Source: Eurosta solidaginis (taxonomy: Eukaryota > Arthropoda > Insecta > Diptera > Tephritidae). Taken from it: a stretch of 64,000 bases of DNA. Positions 1 to 9,990 of this stretch are shown piece by piece. The stretch is from contig NC_090324.1 of assembly GCF_040869045.1 (NCBI RefSeq), forward strand, positions 54,093,346 through 54,157,345. The letters are read 5' to 3'. The notes below the pieces were generated by a model that saw only the letters and a list, made by a program, of their open reading frames with translations, made no database searches and was not told the origin of the DNA. Each line of letters begins with the position of its first letter. The stretch's first letter is position 1. The position numbers and the translations under genes were made by a program.

Positions 1-1443
1 TATAAGTGGACGCCTTTTCGAGATATCACCATAAAGGTGGACCAGGGGTGACTCTAGAATGTGTTTGTACGATATGGGTATTAAATTAAAGGTATTAATG
101 AGGGTTTTAAAAGGGAGTGGTGGTAGTTGTATAGGTGGTCGCCTTTTCGAAAAATCCCCATAAAGGTGGACCAGGGGGACTCTAGAATGCATTTGTACAA
201 TATGGGTTTCAAACGAAAGGTGTTAATGAGTATTTTAAAAGGGAGTGGGCCTTAGTTCCATAGGTGGAAGCCTTGCGAGATATCGCCATAAAGGTGGACC
301 AGGGGTGACTCTAGAATGTGTTTGTACGATATGGGTATCAAATTAAATATATTAATGAGAGTTTTAAAAGGGAGTGGTGGGAGTTGTATATGTGAAGGCG
401 TTTTCCAGATATCGACCAAAATGTGGACCAGGGTGATCCAGAACATCATCTGTTGGATACCGCTAATTTATTTATATATGTAATACCACGAACAGTATTC
501 CTGCCAAGATTTCAAGGGTTTTTTATTTCGCTTTGCAGAACTTTTTCATTTTCTTGTACTTAATATGGTAGGTGTCACACTCATTTTTTACAAAGTCACA
601 CCATTCATTTTACAAAGTTTTTTTTCTAAAGTTATATTTTGCGTCAATTAACCAATCCAATTACCATGTTTCATCTCTTTTTTCGTATTTGGTATAGAAT
701 TATGGCATTTTTTTTCATTTTTCGTAATTTTCGATATCGAAAAAGTGGGTGTGGTCGTAGTCGGATTTCGACTATTTTTTATACCAATACAAAGTGAGTT
801 CAGATAAGTGCGCGAACTGAATTAAGTAAAGATATATCGATTTTTGCTCAAGTTATCGTGTTAAAGGACGAGCGGAAGGACAGACGGTCGACTGTGTATA
901 AAAACTGGGCGTGGCTTCAACCGATTTCACCCTTTTTCGCAGTTATCGTCCTAGAGTCTAAGCCCCTACCAAATTTCGCAAGGATTGGTAAATTTTTGTT
1001 CGACTTATGGCATTAAAAGTATCCTAGACAAATTAAATGAAAAAGGGCAGAGCCACGCCCATTTTGAAATTTTCTTTTGTTTTTGTATTTTTTTGCACCA
1101 TATCATTACTGGAGTTGAATGTTGACATAATTTACTTATATACTGTAAAGATATTAAATTTTTTGTTAAGATTTGACTTAAAACAATTTTTTTTTCAAAA
1201 GTCGTTCTACGATTTTGCTAATTTTTATTAAGCATACATATATTAATAGGAGTAACGTTCCTGCCAAATATCATCATGATATCGTCAACGAATGCCAAAT
1301 TACAGCTTGCAAAACTTTTAAATTACCTTCTTTTAAAAGTGGGCGGTGCCACGCCAATTGTCCAGAATTTTACTAATTTTCTATTCTGCGTTATTCAATA
1401 AAAATTAATATAATCTGTGAGCACTGCTCAACTGAGTATAAAA
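1..1443 (+). repeat. TACTCAG tandem-repeat element, copy 1 (left end outside window)
   Basis: Positions 1-425 hold about three tandem units of a roughly 129-bp repeat whose landmarks are GACTCTAGAATGTGTTTG and GATATCGCCATAAAGGTGGAC. A unique right part follows and ends near 1443 with GAGCACTGCTCAACTGAGTATAAAAA-type sequence. The same order recurs around 10.0, 40.9 and 51.2 kb. This copy lacks about 300 bp before its right end (jump near 1395) compared with the copy ending at 53285. No protein is supported. Small ORFs on either strand here are by-products of the repeat. Confidence 0.85.
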
Positions 1444-2650
1444 AGGCAAAAGTAAAGGCAGAAACAGTAGTAAAACATCTCAAACTGACAGTTGAAGCAT
1501 TTAACAAAATAGGAAAAACGATACAACAGTTAAATGGTAAACTAGACGGCAATCGAAAAGACCAAGCATATCAAATTTTGACCAGCGTTAGAGACAAATA
1601 GGTGTCCTCACTGGCAAGATATGATATAGAATTCATAGTACCAACGAGATTCAAAAAAGAAATAGAAATAGACTTTAGCATATTCCTGCTGGAGTCAGCC
1701 TCCGATTTAGATGAGGAACCAGAGGTAGAACAAAAAGAAGAACAAAAACAGGAACAAAAAGTAATTTTAATACAGACACCAAACTACCAAACAAGAAAAG
1801 ACAAAATGGCACAAACCACAGTAGAATTTTTAAAAACGGCTTCGTCAGTTCTGCCTGAGTGCGAGGGTAAGCCTGGCAATTTGCATGGTTTCCTAGATGC
1901 ACTAGATATCTTAGAACAAATTAGGAATACTCATGAGACCATAGCAGTCTCCATGATAAAAACTAAGCTCAAGGGAACAGCTAGAAACATTTTGAGCACT
2001 GAAAATTCAATACCAGCAATAAAGCAAAAGTTGAGTTCAGCAATTAAAGGTGAATCTGTAGAAGTTTTGACGACAAAACTCTTAAACGTCCAACAGCGTA
2101 GTAAAACAGCTAACCAGCACAGTGCCGAAAATTAACAAAATCGTTAGAGGGTGCTTACATATCAGATGGTCTTGCACCTGATGTGGCAACCAAATATGCC
2201 ACACAATCAGCTGTAAAGGCTTTCTGTAAGAACTCGGCTAACGAAAGAGTTAAATTGATAATGCAAGCAGGAACGTTCACATCTATGAACGAGGCTATTT
2301 CAAAATTTACGAATAGCAGTACTTAAGTCGCAGGTAACTCAAATACAGTGTTACGCCTGACGCGCTCACAAGGTATTTACCGAGGTAACTTCCGAAGAAG
2401 CTACCTAAATAATAATTATCAAGATAACCAAAACAGAAGATATTATAGTAATTCTAACAGGTATAATAAAAAAACAGTAATAGACAAAATAATAATTTCC
2501 CAAGACGCAATTTTGGAGGTCAGTCAAAATCATCTAATCAAGTAACACGAGCAATATAAACCAACAGGAAAACCAGCAAACTTCACTCCAACAGTAAACT
2601 CCAAAAGTATTAAAGTATGTACATTCAACTTGCATGTGAACAGCTACACA
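1444..2650 (+). pseudogene. Ty3/Gypsy gag fragment, copy 1
   Basis: Translation from 1444 gives a Gag-like amino-terminal segment (VEAFNKIGKTIQQLNGKLDG), a stop near 1599, then an open stretch at 1602-2135 with an acidic Gln/Glu-rich linker and the core MAQTTVEFLKTASSVLPE. The frame breaks at 2133 (SAEN then stop). It resumes one frame away as DVATKYATQSAVKA and runs through the Asn/Arg/Tyr-rich tail NFRRSYLNNNYQDNQNRRYY, which lacks a recognisable zinc knuckle. Gag would form the retroelement particle. The same sequence occurs at 12226-13341 and partly at 30597-31071, so this is a broken copy of that family. It is cut at 2650 by a satellite array. The left flank is the end of a TACTCAG element. 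Confidence 0.8.
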
Positions 2651-3150
2651 GGCCCGCTCCCTTTTGAATAATCATTAACATCTTTCATTTGATACCCATA
2701 TCGTACAAACACATTCTAGAGTCACCCCTGGTGAAAAGGCGTCCACTTATAGAAATAAGGCCCTCTCCCTTTTAAATAATCATTAACACCTTTCATTTGG
2801 TACCCATATCGTACAAACTCATTCTAGAGTCACCCCTGGTCCACCCTTACGGCGATATCTGGAAAACGCGTCCACATATAGAACTAAGGCCCCTCTCTTT
2901 TAAAATACTCACTAACACCTTTCATTTGATACCCATATCGTACAAACACATTCTAGAGTCACCCCTGGTCCACCTTAATGGCGATATCACGAAAAGGCGT
3001 CCACCTATAGAACTATGGCCCACTCCTTTTTAAAATAATAATTAAAACCTTTCATTTGATACCCATATCGTACAAACACATTCTAGAGTCACCCCTGGTC
3101 CACCTTTACGGCGATATCTCGAAAAGGCGTCCACCTATAGAACTAAGGCC
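2651..3150 (-). repeat. 129-bp tandem array, minus orientation
   Basis: Almost four units of the TACTCAG-element repeat in reverse orientation (GGCCCACTCCCTTTTAAAAT ... CTAGAGTCACCCCTGG). It starts at AGGCCCG directly after the gag fragment and stops at ACTAAGGCC directly before an LTR. The flanking element body is absent. The unit is open in one plus frame (43 codons per unit), which yields a spurious peptide containing YKHILESPLVHL. Confidence 0.85.
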
Positions 3151-3381
3151 TGTAGTGTAAGCAGCCAACAATTTCAATGCCAAATGAGTAAACCAGTTAA
3201 TGTGCTACCCTGTAACAAAATTAATCTAAATTTTAATCAACACAAAACGAGGCATTTACTAATTGTTGCTGGCAGCGCAATTCACACGATTTAAAACAGA
3301 TGTGTGTACACCGCGCGACTAAACCAAATTTGCTGACATTGCATTTCCCAAAGACGTCACAACTCAACACAAATATGTAGG
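3151..3381 (+). repeat. LTR-G, left part (split by a nested element)
   Basis: Begins TGTAGTGTAAGCAGCC and aligns with the LTR at 36288. It is interrupted after the bases TAGG (3378-3381) and resumes at 9836. On its left is satellite sequence rather than a polypurine tract or internal domain, so this is either a solo LTR or an LTR whose neighbour was replaced by rearrangement. Confidence 0.8.
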
Positions 3382-3562
3382 TGTGGCGGTGCAGTTCAAG
3401 TTTTCAGAACAAAAGTGTTGCTTAGCAACTAACATTTAAATTTTATATTGTTCAACAAGTTTTCATAGTTGAGTCAGTCACTAAATATTTTTAATTGTGA
3501 AATAATAAAATACATTTATATTTAAATTTCAATAGGAAATATTTATTCTTTATTTTCCTATA
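3382..3562 (+). repeat. 5' LTR of the CsRn1-type element
   Basis: 181 bp, TG...TA ends, nearly identical to 9655-9835. Short AT-rich LTR with AATAAAATACATTTA-like sequence that could carry the polyadenylation signal. Confidence 0.9.
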
Positions 3563-3580
3563 TTGGTGACCCCGATAAAA
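3563..3580 (+). other. Primer-binding site
   Basis: TTGGTGACCCCGATAAAA directly follows the 5' LTR end. TGGTGACCCCG is a familiar tRNA 3'-end complement in Gypsy-group elements. The exact primer tRNA was not determined. Confidence 0.65.
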
Positions 3581-3601
3581 GTTTAACGCGTATCTCATAA
3601 A

Positions 3602-4370
3602 ATGCTTCGAGATGAAGATCAGCTCGTTACCCTTCGCGTAGAAAATGAGAAGCTTCAACGACAAATCGACGAATTACGCCAGAAAGCGCAACAAGAGCAG
3701 CGGCAGCAGCCACCATCACCACAACCACGACAGCAGCAGCAGCAGTAGGATTATGATTTTGCCGCTACTTCGCCGATCATCGCCCTGCAGTCCATCGTGT
3801 TGCAGTAAAACTGCCGCCTTTTTGGTCTGACAAACCAAAATTATGGTTTTCGCAGGCTGATTCTCAGTTTACGTTGTCGGATATCACAAATGAGGTAACA
3901 AAGTTCCATTATGTTGTTTCGCAGCTGGACGCACGTATCGCATTGGAAATCGAGGACGTTATAGAAAATCCTCCTCTGCAGAATCCATACACATTTTTGC
4001 GCACAAAATTGATTGATCGTTTGTCTGCGTCTGAGGAACAACGAGTCCGCCAACTTATCAGTGAGGAAGAGCTCGGCGATCGCAAACCATCGCAGTTTCT
4101 CCGTCACTTACGCTCTCTCGATAAAAGTATCGAAAGCAACCTATTAAATACGATTGCTGATCTACAAAAGCAAGTGGCCGAATTGTCTGCCTTTCGTTCG
4201 TGCCCCCATCATTCCCATAGTTCTTCCAACAGCTCTCGATGACGTAGCAAATCTCAAAATCGAAGCAACTCTAACCAACAAATTTGTTGGTACCATAAAA
4301 AATTCCAGGACAAAGCGAAAAAATGTGTAAGTCCCTGTAATTATTTGGAAAACGGAAAAAGCAGTCTGTG
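3602..4370 (+). pseudogene. CsRn1-type gag (broken)
   Basis: ATG at 3602 opens a frame with a coiled-coil-like start (LRVENEKLQRQIDELRQKAQ) and a Gln/Pro tract, stopped by TAG at 3747. The conserved Gag core continues, shifted, as FWSDKPKLWF, FHYVVSQLDARIA and ELGDRKPSQFLRHLRSL up to 4242. An internal deletion then joins directly to the late gag helix NTIADLQKQVAELS. A degenerate cysteine motif ICWYHKKFQDKAKKC near 4287 is the usual CsRn1 replacement for a canonical CCHC knuckle. Gag should package the RNA, but this copy cannot make an intact product. Confidence 0.8.
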
Positions 4371-4388
4371 AATGCGGAATAAGACTTC

Positions 4389-5315
4389 TTGTCAACCAGT
4401 TGCCTCCTTATTGTCACTGATAAGATATCTAAACATCGCTTTCTCGTCGATACTGGTTCTGACTTATGTTGTTTTCCTCGACGTCTATTACGTGATCGTC
4501 GTCCTCCTGTCAATTACGACTTGTGTGCTGCAAATGGAAGCAAAATGAAAACATATGGTTTTATAACCTTGAATCTCAATTTGGGACTTCGTCGTGATTT
4601 TCCATGGAGATTTATCGTCGCTGACGTCGATCTACCAATAATTGGATCGGATTTTCTCGCTTATTATCACCTTTTACCGGATTGTCGTACAAAACGCATC
4701 GTCGACGTCACAACTGGTCTTCAAGTACACGGTTTTTCTCAGCCTTCATCGCAAAGCAGTGTTAAAGCAGTTCAGGACTCGTCGATTTTCGGTGCTCTCA
4801 TTTCTCAATTTCCTGAAATTACTCGTCCACCTGGTTTACCTCGTAATATAAAACACGAGACTGTTCATCACATTCGTACAACTCCTGGACCACCGGTGAC
4901 AAGCAAAGTCTGACGCTTAAATCCTGAGAAATTAAAAATAGCTAAACAAGAATTCGACGTTATGTTACAGGCTGGTACAACTCGTCCATCAGAGAGTTCT
5001 TGGTCATCGCCTTTACACTTGGCACTAAAAAGTGATTCAACTTGGCGCCTTTGTGGATATTTTCGTGCATTGAATGCTCGAAGTATCCCAGATCGGTATC
5101 CTGTCCGTCACATTCATGACGTCACTCACTTTATCGATGGTTGTACAGTATTTTCGAAAATTGATCTTGTTAAAGCTTATCAAGAAATTCCTGCTATTAT
5201 TACTCCATTTGGCCTTTTTAATTTCTATTCATGACGTTTGGACTTCGAAACGCTGGCCAGACCTTTCACAAGTTCATGGATGAAGTTTTGATAAGTTTGG
5301 ATTTTTGTTTCGTTT
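4389..5315 (+). pseudogene. CsRn1-type pol: protease and first part of RT
   Basis: Open frame 4389-4913 contains the retropepsin active site VDTGSD and the flap-proximal motif LPIIGSDFL. After a stop at 4911, RT continues as SSWSSPLHLALKSD, LCGYFRALNARSIPDRYPV and FSKIDLVKAY (first catalytic Asp region). About eight codons are missing after YQEIP, then TPFGLFNF follows. The frame ends in LDFCFVYI immediately before the point where the catalytic YIDD should be, where a LINE begins. The remaining RT, RNase H and integrase core are absent downstream, so the loss is a deletion and not just an interruption. Confidence 0.82.
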
Positions 5316-5551
5316 ATATTTTTTATTTATTTATTTATTATTTAAAGTCGACGACAAACTATGGTCGACTGCATAATATAAAAGATATATAAATATACAA
5401 CTCAAAAGATAAAATTTAAGATATATCGAGCTTTCAACAATGTTATATTACAAACAAAGAAATATTAATGAACATTACTATTTAATTTCAGAATATAATA
5501 ATAATAAGAAATATGAGCATAAATAAGATCTTATGCCGAAATCTTATACTG

Positions 5552-5855
5552 GCGGAATGCATCATATTCCGCTCAGCATGATTTCGGAATGCAGTGGATT
5601 CCAATCTCCCTGTTGGAATGCAAAAAGATTCCAATCAGCATGTCATGGGAATCCGGCAGTGCTAAGAGTAGTGTAATGAAGATACGCCATCACAAGGCAT
5701 AAAAAAGTAACATGACCTGTGTTGTTGGAATGCACCGGATTCCAATCAGCTCGATGCCTGACCCATAAGATTATACTGCCGGAATGCATACGATTCCGGT
5801 CAGTGACTCATGAAAAAGCATGTTTTTTACGTTGTTGGAATGCACCAGATTCCAA
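5552..5855 (-). repeat. Cluster of similar stem-loops in the LINE 3' UTR
   Basis: Six copies of the pattern GGAAT-(7 or 8 nt)-ATTCC. Stems are 5552-5558/5566-5572 (GCGGAAT), 5586-5590/5598-5602 (GGAAT), 5613-5619/5628-5634 (TTGGAAT), 5725-5731/5739-5745 (TTGGAAT), 5779-5785/5793-5799 (CCGGAAT) and 5835-5841/5849-5855 (TTGGAAT). The loop usually starts GCA. Outer base pairs change on both sides together (GC, TT, CC against their complements), which favours a selected RNA structure over a simple sequence repeat. Confidence 0.75.
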
Positions 5856-6058
5856 TCAACACAGTACTGTCTTGTTCCTTCTTAATGATACATGTTGATA
5901 AATGTTCCTCCATCCTTAAGGGAGACAGTTCCTGTTTTTTTATCGAAGTAATAAAATGCCGGCAAATTAAATTAGCTTGTATCTCTTAAATTAGATAGGC
6001 AAGTATTGCATTACGTATAGTGGCAAAAGTACATTCAAGACTGATGCAGCTATACAAG

Positions 6059-8685
6059 TCATTGTAGTGCAAAAAACAAGCGGCTGAGGAGGTCCGCGGA
6101 ATCAATTTCTCCAATAATGATCTTATGGATGAACAATACCCCCAGTAATATTCTCCGATTTTCCAGAGTGGGTAAGTTAATAAGAAGAAGTCTACTTCTG
6201 TATGGAGGAAGGTGGAGACTTGAGTCCCAATTAAGGCCGCGCAATGCAAATATCAAAAATTGCTTTTGAACTGACTCAAGACGCTTTATATGCTTTTGAG
6301 AAAAAGGGGACCAAACGCATGAGCAATACTCGAGTATTGGACGAACCAGCGATGTGTAAAGAACCTTAGTGAGGTACGGATCATCGAACTCTTTAGCCCA
6401 TCTTTTAACAAATCCAAGTAAACTCAACGCTTTGTTGGCTATAGATGAAATATGCATGTTAAAATTCAATTTCGGATAGATATACGCTCCAAAGGCGTAC
6501 CATCTATTACATAAGATTTCAATGCTGGCTTCAATCGGTGAAATGTCATATGCTTACATTTAGAGCAATTTAAAGCTAGTAAATTTGTTGTGCACCAACA
6601 TTGGAACGAGTCCAAGTCGCCCTGAAGAAGATCCAAGGAACTCAAATCGGTAGGACAGTAAGTGTAGCAAAGTTTTACATCATCCGCATACATTATAGTA
6701 TGGGAATATAATATTGTCTGTGGCAAGTCATTAATGAAAAGGGCAAAGAGCAAAGGGCCTAGATGACTTCCCTGGGGTACGCCGGAGGAAACTCCGAACG
6801 ATTCCGACAGATTGCACTTGAACAGGACTTTTTGGGTCCGGTTAGAAAGATAGCTTTTCAGCCACATTAATAGGTGAAACGGAAAGCCCAGTAAATCAAG
6901 CTTATGAATAAGCAACTCGTGGTTGATGGTATCAAATGCTTTGCTGAAGTCCGTGTAGATGACTACCGTTTGCTTGTTCGCTAAAAATCCTTCCATAACT
7001 ATAGAGGTGAATACAAGCAAATTTGTAGTGGTAGACCTTTGACGAATAAAACCGTGTTGACATGGAGATAAAAGACTAGAACACTGATATTGCATTTGAT
7101 TGGTGACAATCTGTTCAAAGACTTTAGGAATGACTGAAAGTTTAGCAATACCCCTGTAGTTTTCAACTTTTGACCTACTACCTTTTTTATGCAGGGGTAT
7201 AATAAAAGACTGTTTCCAAAGTGCCGGGAATGACGCAGATCCCAGAGATAGCTCAAATAATTTTAAAATAGGCTCATACATGTTTTCGGCGCAGTACCTA
7301 AGCACGCAACTAGGAACACCGTCCGGTCCCGGAGAAAAGGTGGGCTTCAAAGATTGAAGATTCTGAAGAACAATATTACCATCAATAGCAGGATTCCTAA
7401 TGTAATTCGAGCTATCTAAGCGATAGGGATATTGACCAGAATGAAAACCACTGGATGAATACGTGGACTTAAAGAACTCAGAAAATAGTTCAGCAACTTT
7501 GTCATCAGTACAAGCTTTTTTACCTCCAAAGGTTAATGAGGAAGGATACCCAGAAGTTTTCCGCTTTGAATTTACGAAACTGTAAAACTTTTTTGGATTT
7601 CTAAAAAATTGGGCTTTACAACAACTCAAGTAATTTTTATAACAAAGCTGATTAAGACGGTGAAATTTAGAACGAGCTATTAGATATTTAGAGAGGTTTG
7701 CAAATGCTCCAGATTTCTTGAACCTCTTATAAAGCCTAGATTTGATGTTATTAAGTCTGATAAGTTGCCTTGAAAACCAAGGGGGCTTATTCGAACATAG
7801 GGTATAGCGAGTAGGAATGCAGGTATCAAAGAAGCTATCAAGCGTACTGTAAAATATAGAGATAGCCGAATCGACATCAGTGCAAGCATAGAGATCCGAC
7901 CAATCATGGGAAGCCAACAGATCATTGAGCATAATGAAATTCGCTTTGTAGAAGCATCTAGATCGGGGACGAGACTGTACTTGAATCCTACGGGGTAGGC
8001 TGATATTAAGTGATATCTCTAGCGTAGGGTGAAGAGGGTCTTCTGGAAGGGATAAAGGTGGTATTTGCGTAAGGGCAGTACCCACCGAGCCATCCACAAA
8101 TACTAAATCCAGCACTTTATTTCCACTATTTGGAACATTGTTATTCTGTAAAAGAGATGAGTCTAACAAGCAATTGAGAAACTCATGTTGAGCAGTGGGA
8201 GTTAAAAAGTTTGAATCACTTATATTAACCCAACTAACTGTTGGCAAGTTAAAGTCACCAACAACAACAAGTCGATCGTTATCTCCCAACTGCGAATGCA
8301 AATCACAGATGGCCGAGCTATGACTAGCATAAACATCCATATCCGAACGAGGTGGTATATACGAACAGCAAACAATTACGCTATAGCTACCGAATGAAAG
8401 CCTAACTGCTATGAATTCGATATGAGAGATATTGTCCAGCGAAATCAACTCAGACGATAGGTTAGATTCAACAGCAATAAGGACACCTCCCGCTCTAGAG
8501 ATGCGGTCACGCCGATAAACAGCATATTTATTTGAAAAAACCTCAGAATTGTAATTATCAGGCTTTAGCCAGGTCTCCGTAAAAGCTACAACTTGTGCAG
8601 AAAAGTTGAAAGAATTAAGGAAGAATGGAACAAGTTTTGATCGTAAACCACGAACATTTTGATAATTAATGAGAAGACGGGACAT
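6059..8685 (-). pseudogene. LINE ORF2: AP endonuclease and reverse transcriptase
   Basis: ATG at 8685 (MSRLLINYQNVRGLRSK) lies eight bases after the ORF1 stop. The amino third is an AP-type endonuclease (FTETWL, VVVGDFNLP, then the late region containing DPLHPTLEI in place of the usual SDH). RT follows with FSPGPDGVPS, FIIPLHKKGSRSKVENYRGI, YTDFSKAFDTINH, SGVPQGSHLGPLLF and the catalytic MYADDV near 6690. The frame is lost near 6466 and continues in another frame as NKALSLLGFVKRWAKEF and VRPILEYCSCVWSP, to a stop at 6059. The product would nick target DNA and reverse-transcribe the LINE RNA. One frameshift and a damaged carboxy end make this copy probably dead. The clade is Jockey-like by motif order; I did not assign a family. 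Confidence 0.85.
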
Positions 8686-8693
8686 ATCAGCAA

Positions 8694-9148
8694 TTACCTT
8701 CGTGTTGTTATTACTGTGTTCGTCATACCGTTTTTTGGCTGTAATAAAACAGGTTCGGCCCTCGCCTTTCTCGTGAACAAGTGAACCACAGTATGCTTGG
8801 GCCAAAAAGAGGAATCAAGTACCTTATCGAAATATTCATCTGAAAGGGATATTTTAAATGAGGAGATGTCTCTCTCATATCTAAAGTTAAATTTATACAC
8901 ATTGATGTTACTAGTGGGTGCAACACCAAGTTTAGAGCAAACGTAATGAGCAATGTCATTTTCGGTAAGCGAGGCGTGTAATCGGGACACAAATACAGCC
9001 CTACGAGGTGGCACGGCAGTCACCTGCAAAGGAGTAGCGGATAGCGCACCAGAGAGCTGAGAAGGTGCGGCCGTTGTAGCGTTGGTTATCGAGCCCGTAC
9101 TATTTTTTTCAGGTACACCTGTATCGCTAGCAACAACCCCAGTGACGA
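8694..9148 (-). pseudogene. LINE ORF1 carboxy-terminal fragment
   Basis: Open to the LINE 5' edge without a start. The visible part has a Ser/Thr/Ala-rich stretch (NATTAAPSQLSGALSATP), then a compact domain with PRRAVFVSRLHASLTENDIA and FKISLSDEYFDKVLDSSFWP. This resembles the RRM-like or esterase-linked end of some Jockey/CR1 ORF1 proteins that bind the RNA and chaperone it. Zinc knuckles are not seen in the remaining part. It ends eight bases before the ORF2 ATG, which suggests termination-reinitiation in the intact parent. Confidence 0.65.
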
Positions 9149-9629
9149 TTCGTTTGCCATGTGAATTTCTTTCTTCGAGTTTTGGACATAAAATTTCCGA
9201 TGATACAAGCAGTTTTCTTTCAAGTTTACGTGAATTTATGTCGCGCTTACGTCCACTTCCAGCATCAAGACACTGTCAACCTGGAGTTTTTGTTTTCAAG
9301 GAACTTTCGAAATGCAGTCACGCCTTTCTCAAAGTTGGGCAATTTCTTAAAGCACTCCAGCCTAAATATACCGGGCCGTATGAAATAATTAATCGTGATA
9401 AAAAACAGTCACACTCAAAATTCGAAATGAACCAACTAAAATCTCTATTGATCGTGTAAAACCAGCTTTTGTTATTCAAGATGACATTGTTTCAACACCT
9501 ATTCCTACTTCTACATCAGATCCTGTTTCAACGTCTGTACCTGCTCCTGTTCCTACAAATGCACCAGTTCCAGAATGCACGACCCGGTCTGGCAGGAAAA
9601 TTCGATTTCGAGAAATTTTGGATTTGTAG
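9149..9629 (+). pseudogene. CsRn1-type integrase carboxy terminus
   Basis: Resumes Gypsy coding after the LINE with RLPCEFLSSS, then SLREFMSRLRPLPASRH, FVFKELSKCSHAFL and the GPY/F-type motif PKYTGPYEIINRD. A frameshift near 9425 moves the tail into another frame, which ends in a Pro/Thr/Ser-rich segment and a basic end (TTRSGRKIRF) with a stop at 9627. In an intact element this region helps target integration. The catalytic DDE core that should precede it is missing. Confidence 0.78.
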
Positions 9630-9639
9630 CCAAATTCTC

Positions 9640-9835
9640 TACCAAGGGGGGTAGTGTGGCGGTGCAGTTTAAGTTTTCAGAACAAAAGTGTTGCTTAGCA
9701 ACTAACATTTAAATTGTATATTGTTCAACAAGTTTTCATAGTTGAATCAGTCATTAAATATTTTTCATTGTGAAATAATAAAATACATTTATATTTAAAT
9801 TTCAATAGGAAATATTTATTCTTTATTTTCCTATA
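9640..9835 (+). repeat. Polypurine tract and 3' LTR of the CsRn1-type element
   Basis: ACCAAGGGGGGTAG before 9655 is a plausible plus-strand primer. The LTR 9655-9835 matches 3382-3562 except for a few substitutions (for example TTCAAG/TTTAAG near the start). It is followed by the TAGG duplicate. Confidence 0.85.
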
Positions 9836-9990
9836 TAGGTACATATTTGTGTCTATTTGTACGTATGTATAATTAAAGTAAATATGTATGTAAGAATATG
9901 TTTACAATAATTTTGTATAAATAAGCTAACAATATTTGAATAAAGATTCATTCATTCATTCACATTACACCTCACAAACACTCTACTCAG
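9836..9990 (+). repeat. LTR-G, right part
   Basis: Continues the LTR split at 3381 (TACATATTTGTGTC ... ATTCATTCATTCAC) and matches 36530-36665. It ends in CTCTACTCA, which overlaps the first bases of the neighbouring TACTCAG element, so the boundary is uncertain by a few bases. Confidence 0.78.

Larger units (their letters stand above)
5316..9148 (-). mobile_element. Jockey-superfamily LINE, 5' truncated
   Basis: Reads 5' to 3' on the minus strand: the end of ORF1, ORF2 with endonuclease and RT, an approximately 700-bp 3' UTR rich in small hairpins, and a 3' tail of AAAT-type repeats (5320-5345). The 5' end lies inside ORF1, so it is 5' truncated, as is usual for LINEs. It sits inside the pol region of the CsRn1 element. 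The bases TTCGTTT occur at both edges (5309-5315, 9149-9155) and may be the target duplication, though part of this could be chance because both edges are Gypsy coding sequence. Confidence 0.85.
3382..9835 (+). mobile_element. CsRn1/Kabuki-type Ty3/Gypsy element, defective, with nested LINE
   Basis: Two 181-bp LTRs (3382-3562 and 9655-9835) start TGTGGCGGTGCAG and end CCTATA. They are bounded by a 4-bp duplication TAGG (3378-3381, 9836-9839), as Gypsy integrases produce. Inside are a primer-binding-like site, gag, protease and part of RT; a reverse-oriented LINE; then the integrase carboxy terminus and a G-rich polypurine tract. Most of RT, all RNase H and the integrase core are missing. The Gag (QLDARIALEIEDVIENPPLQ) and protease (DTGSDLCCFPR) are, to my knowledge, typical of the CsRn1 clade of insects. 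Excising 3382-9839 restores continuous LTR-G sequence, so this element is younger than LTR-G. Confidence 0.88.
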
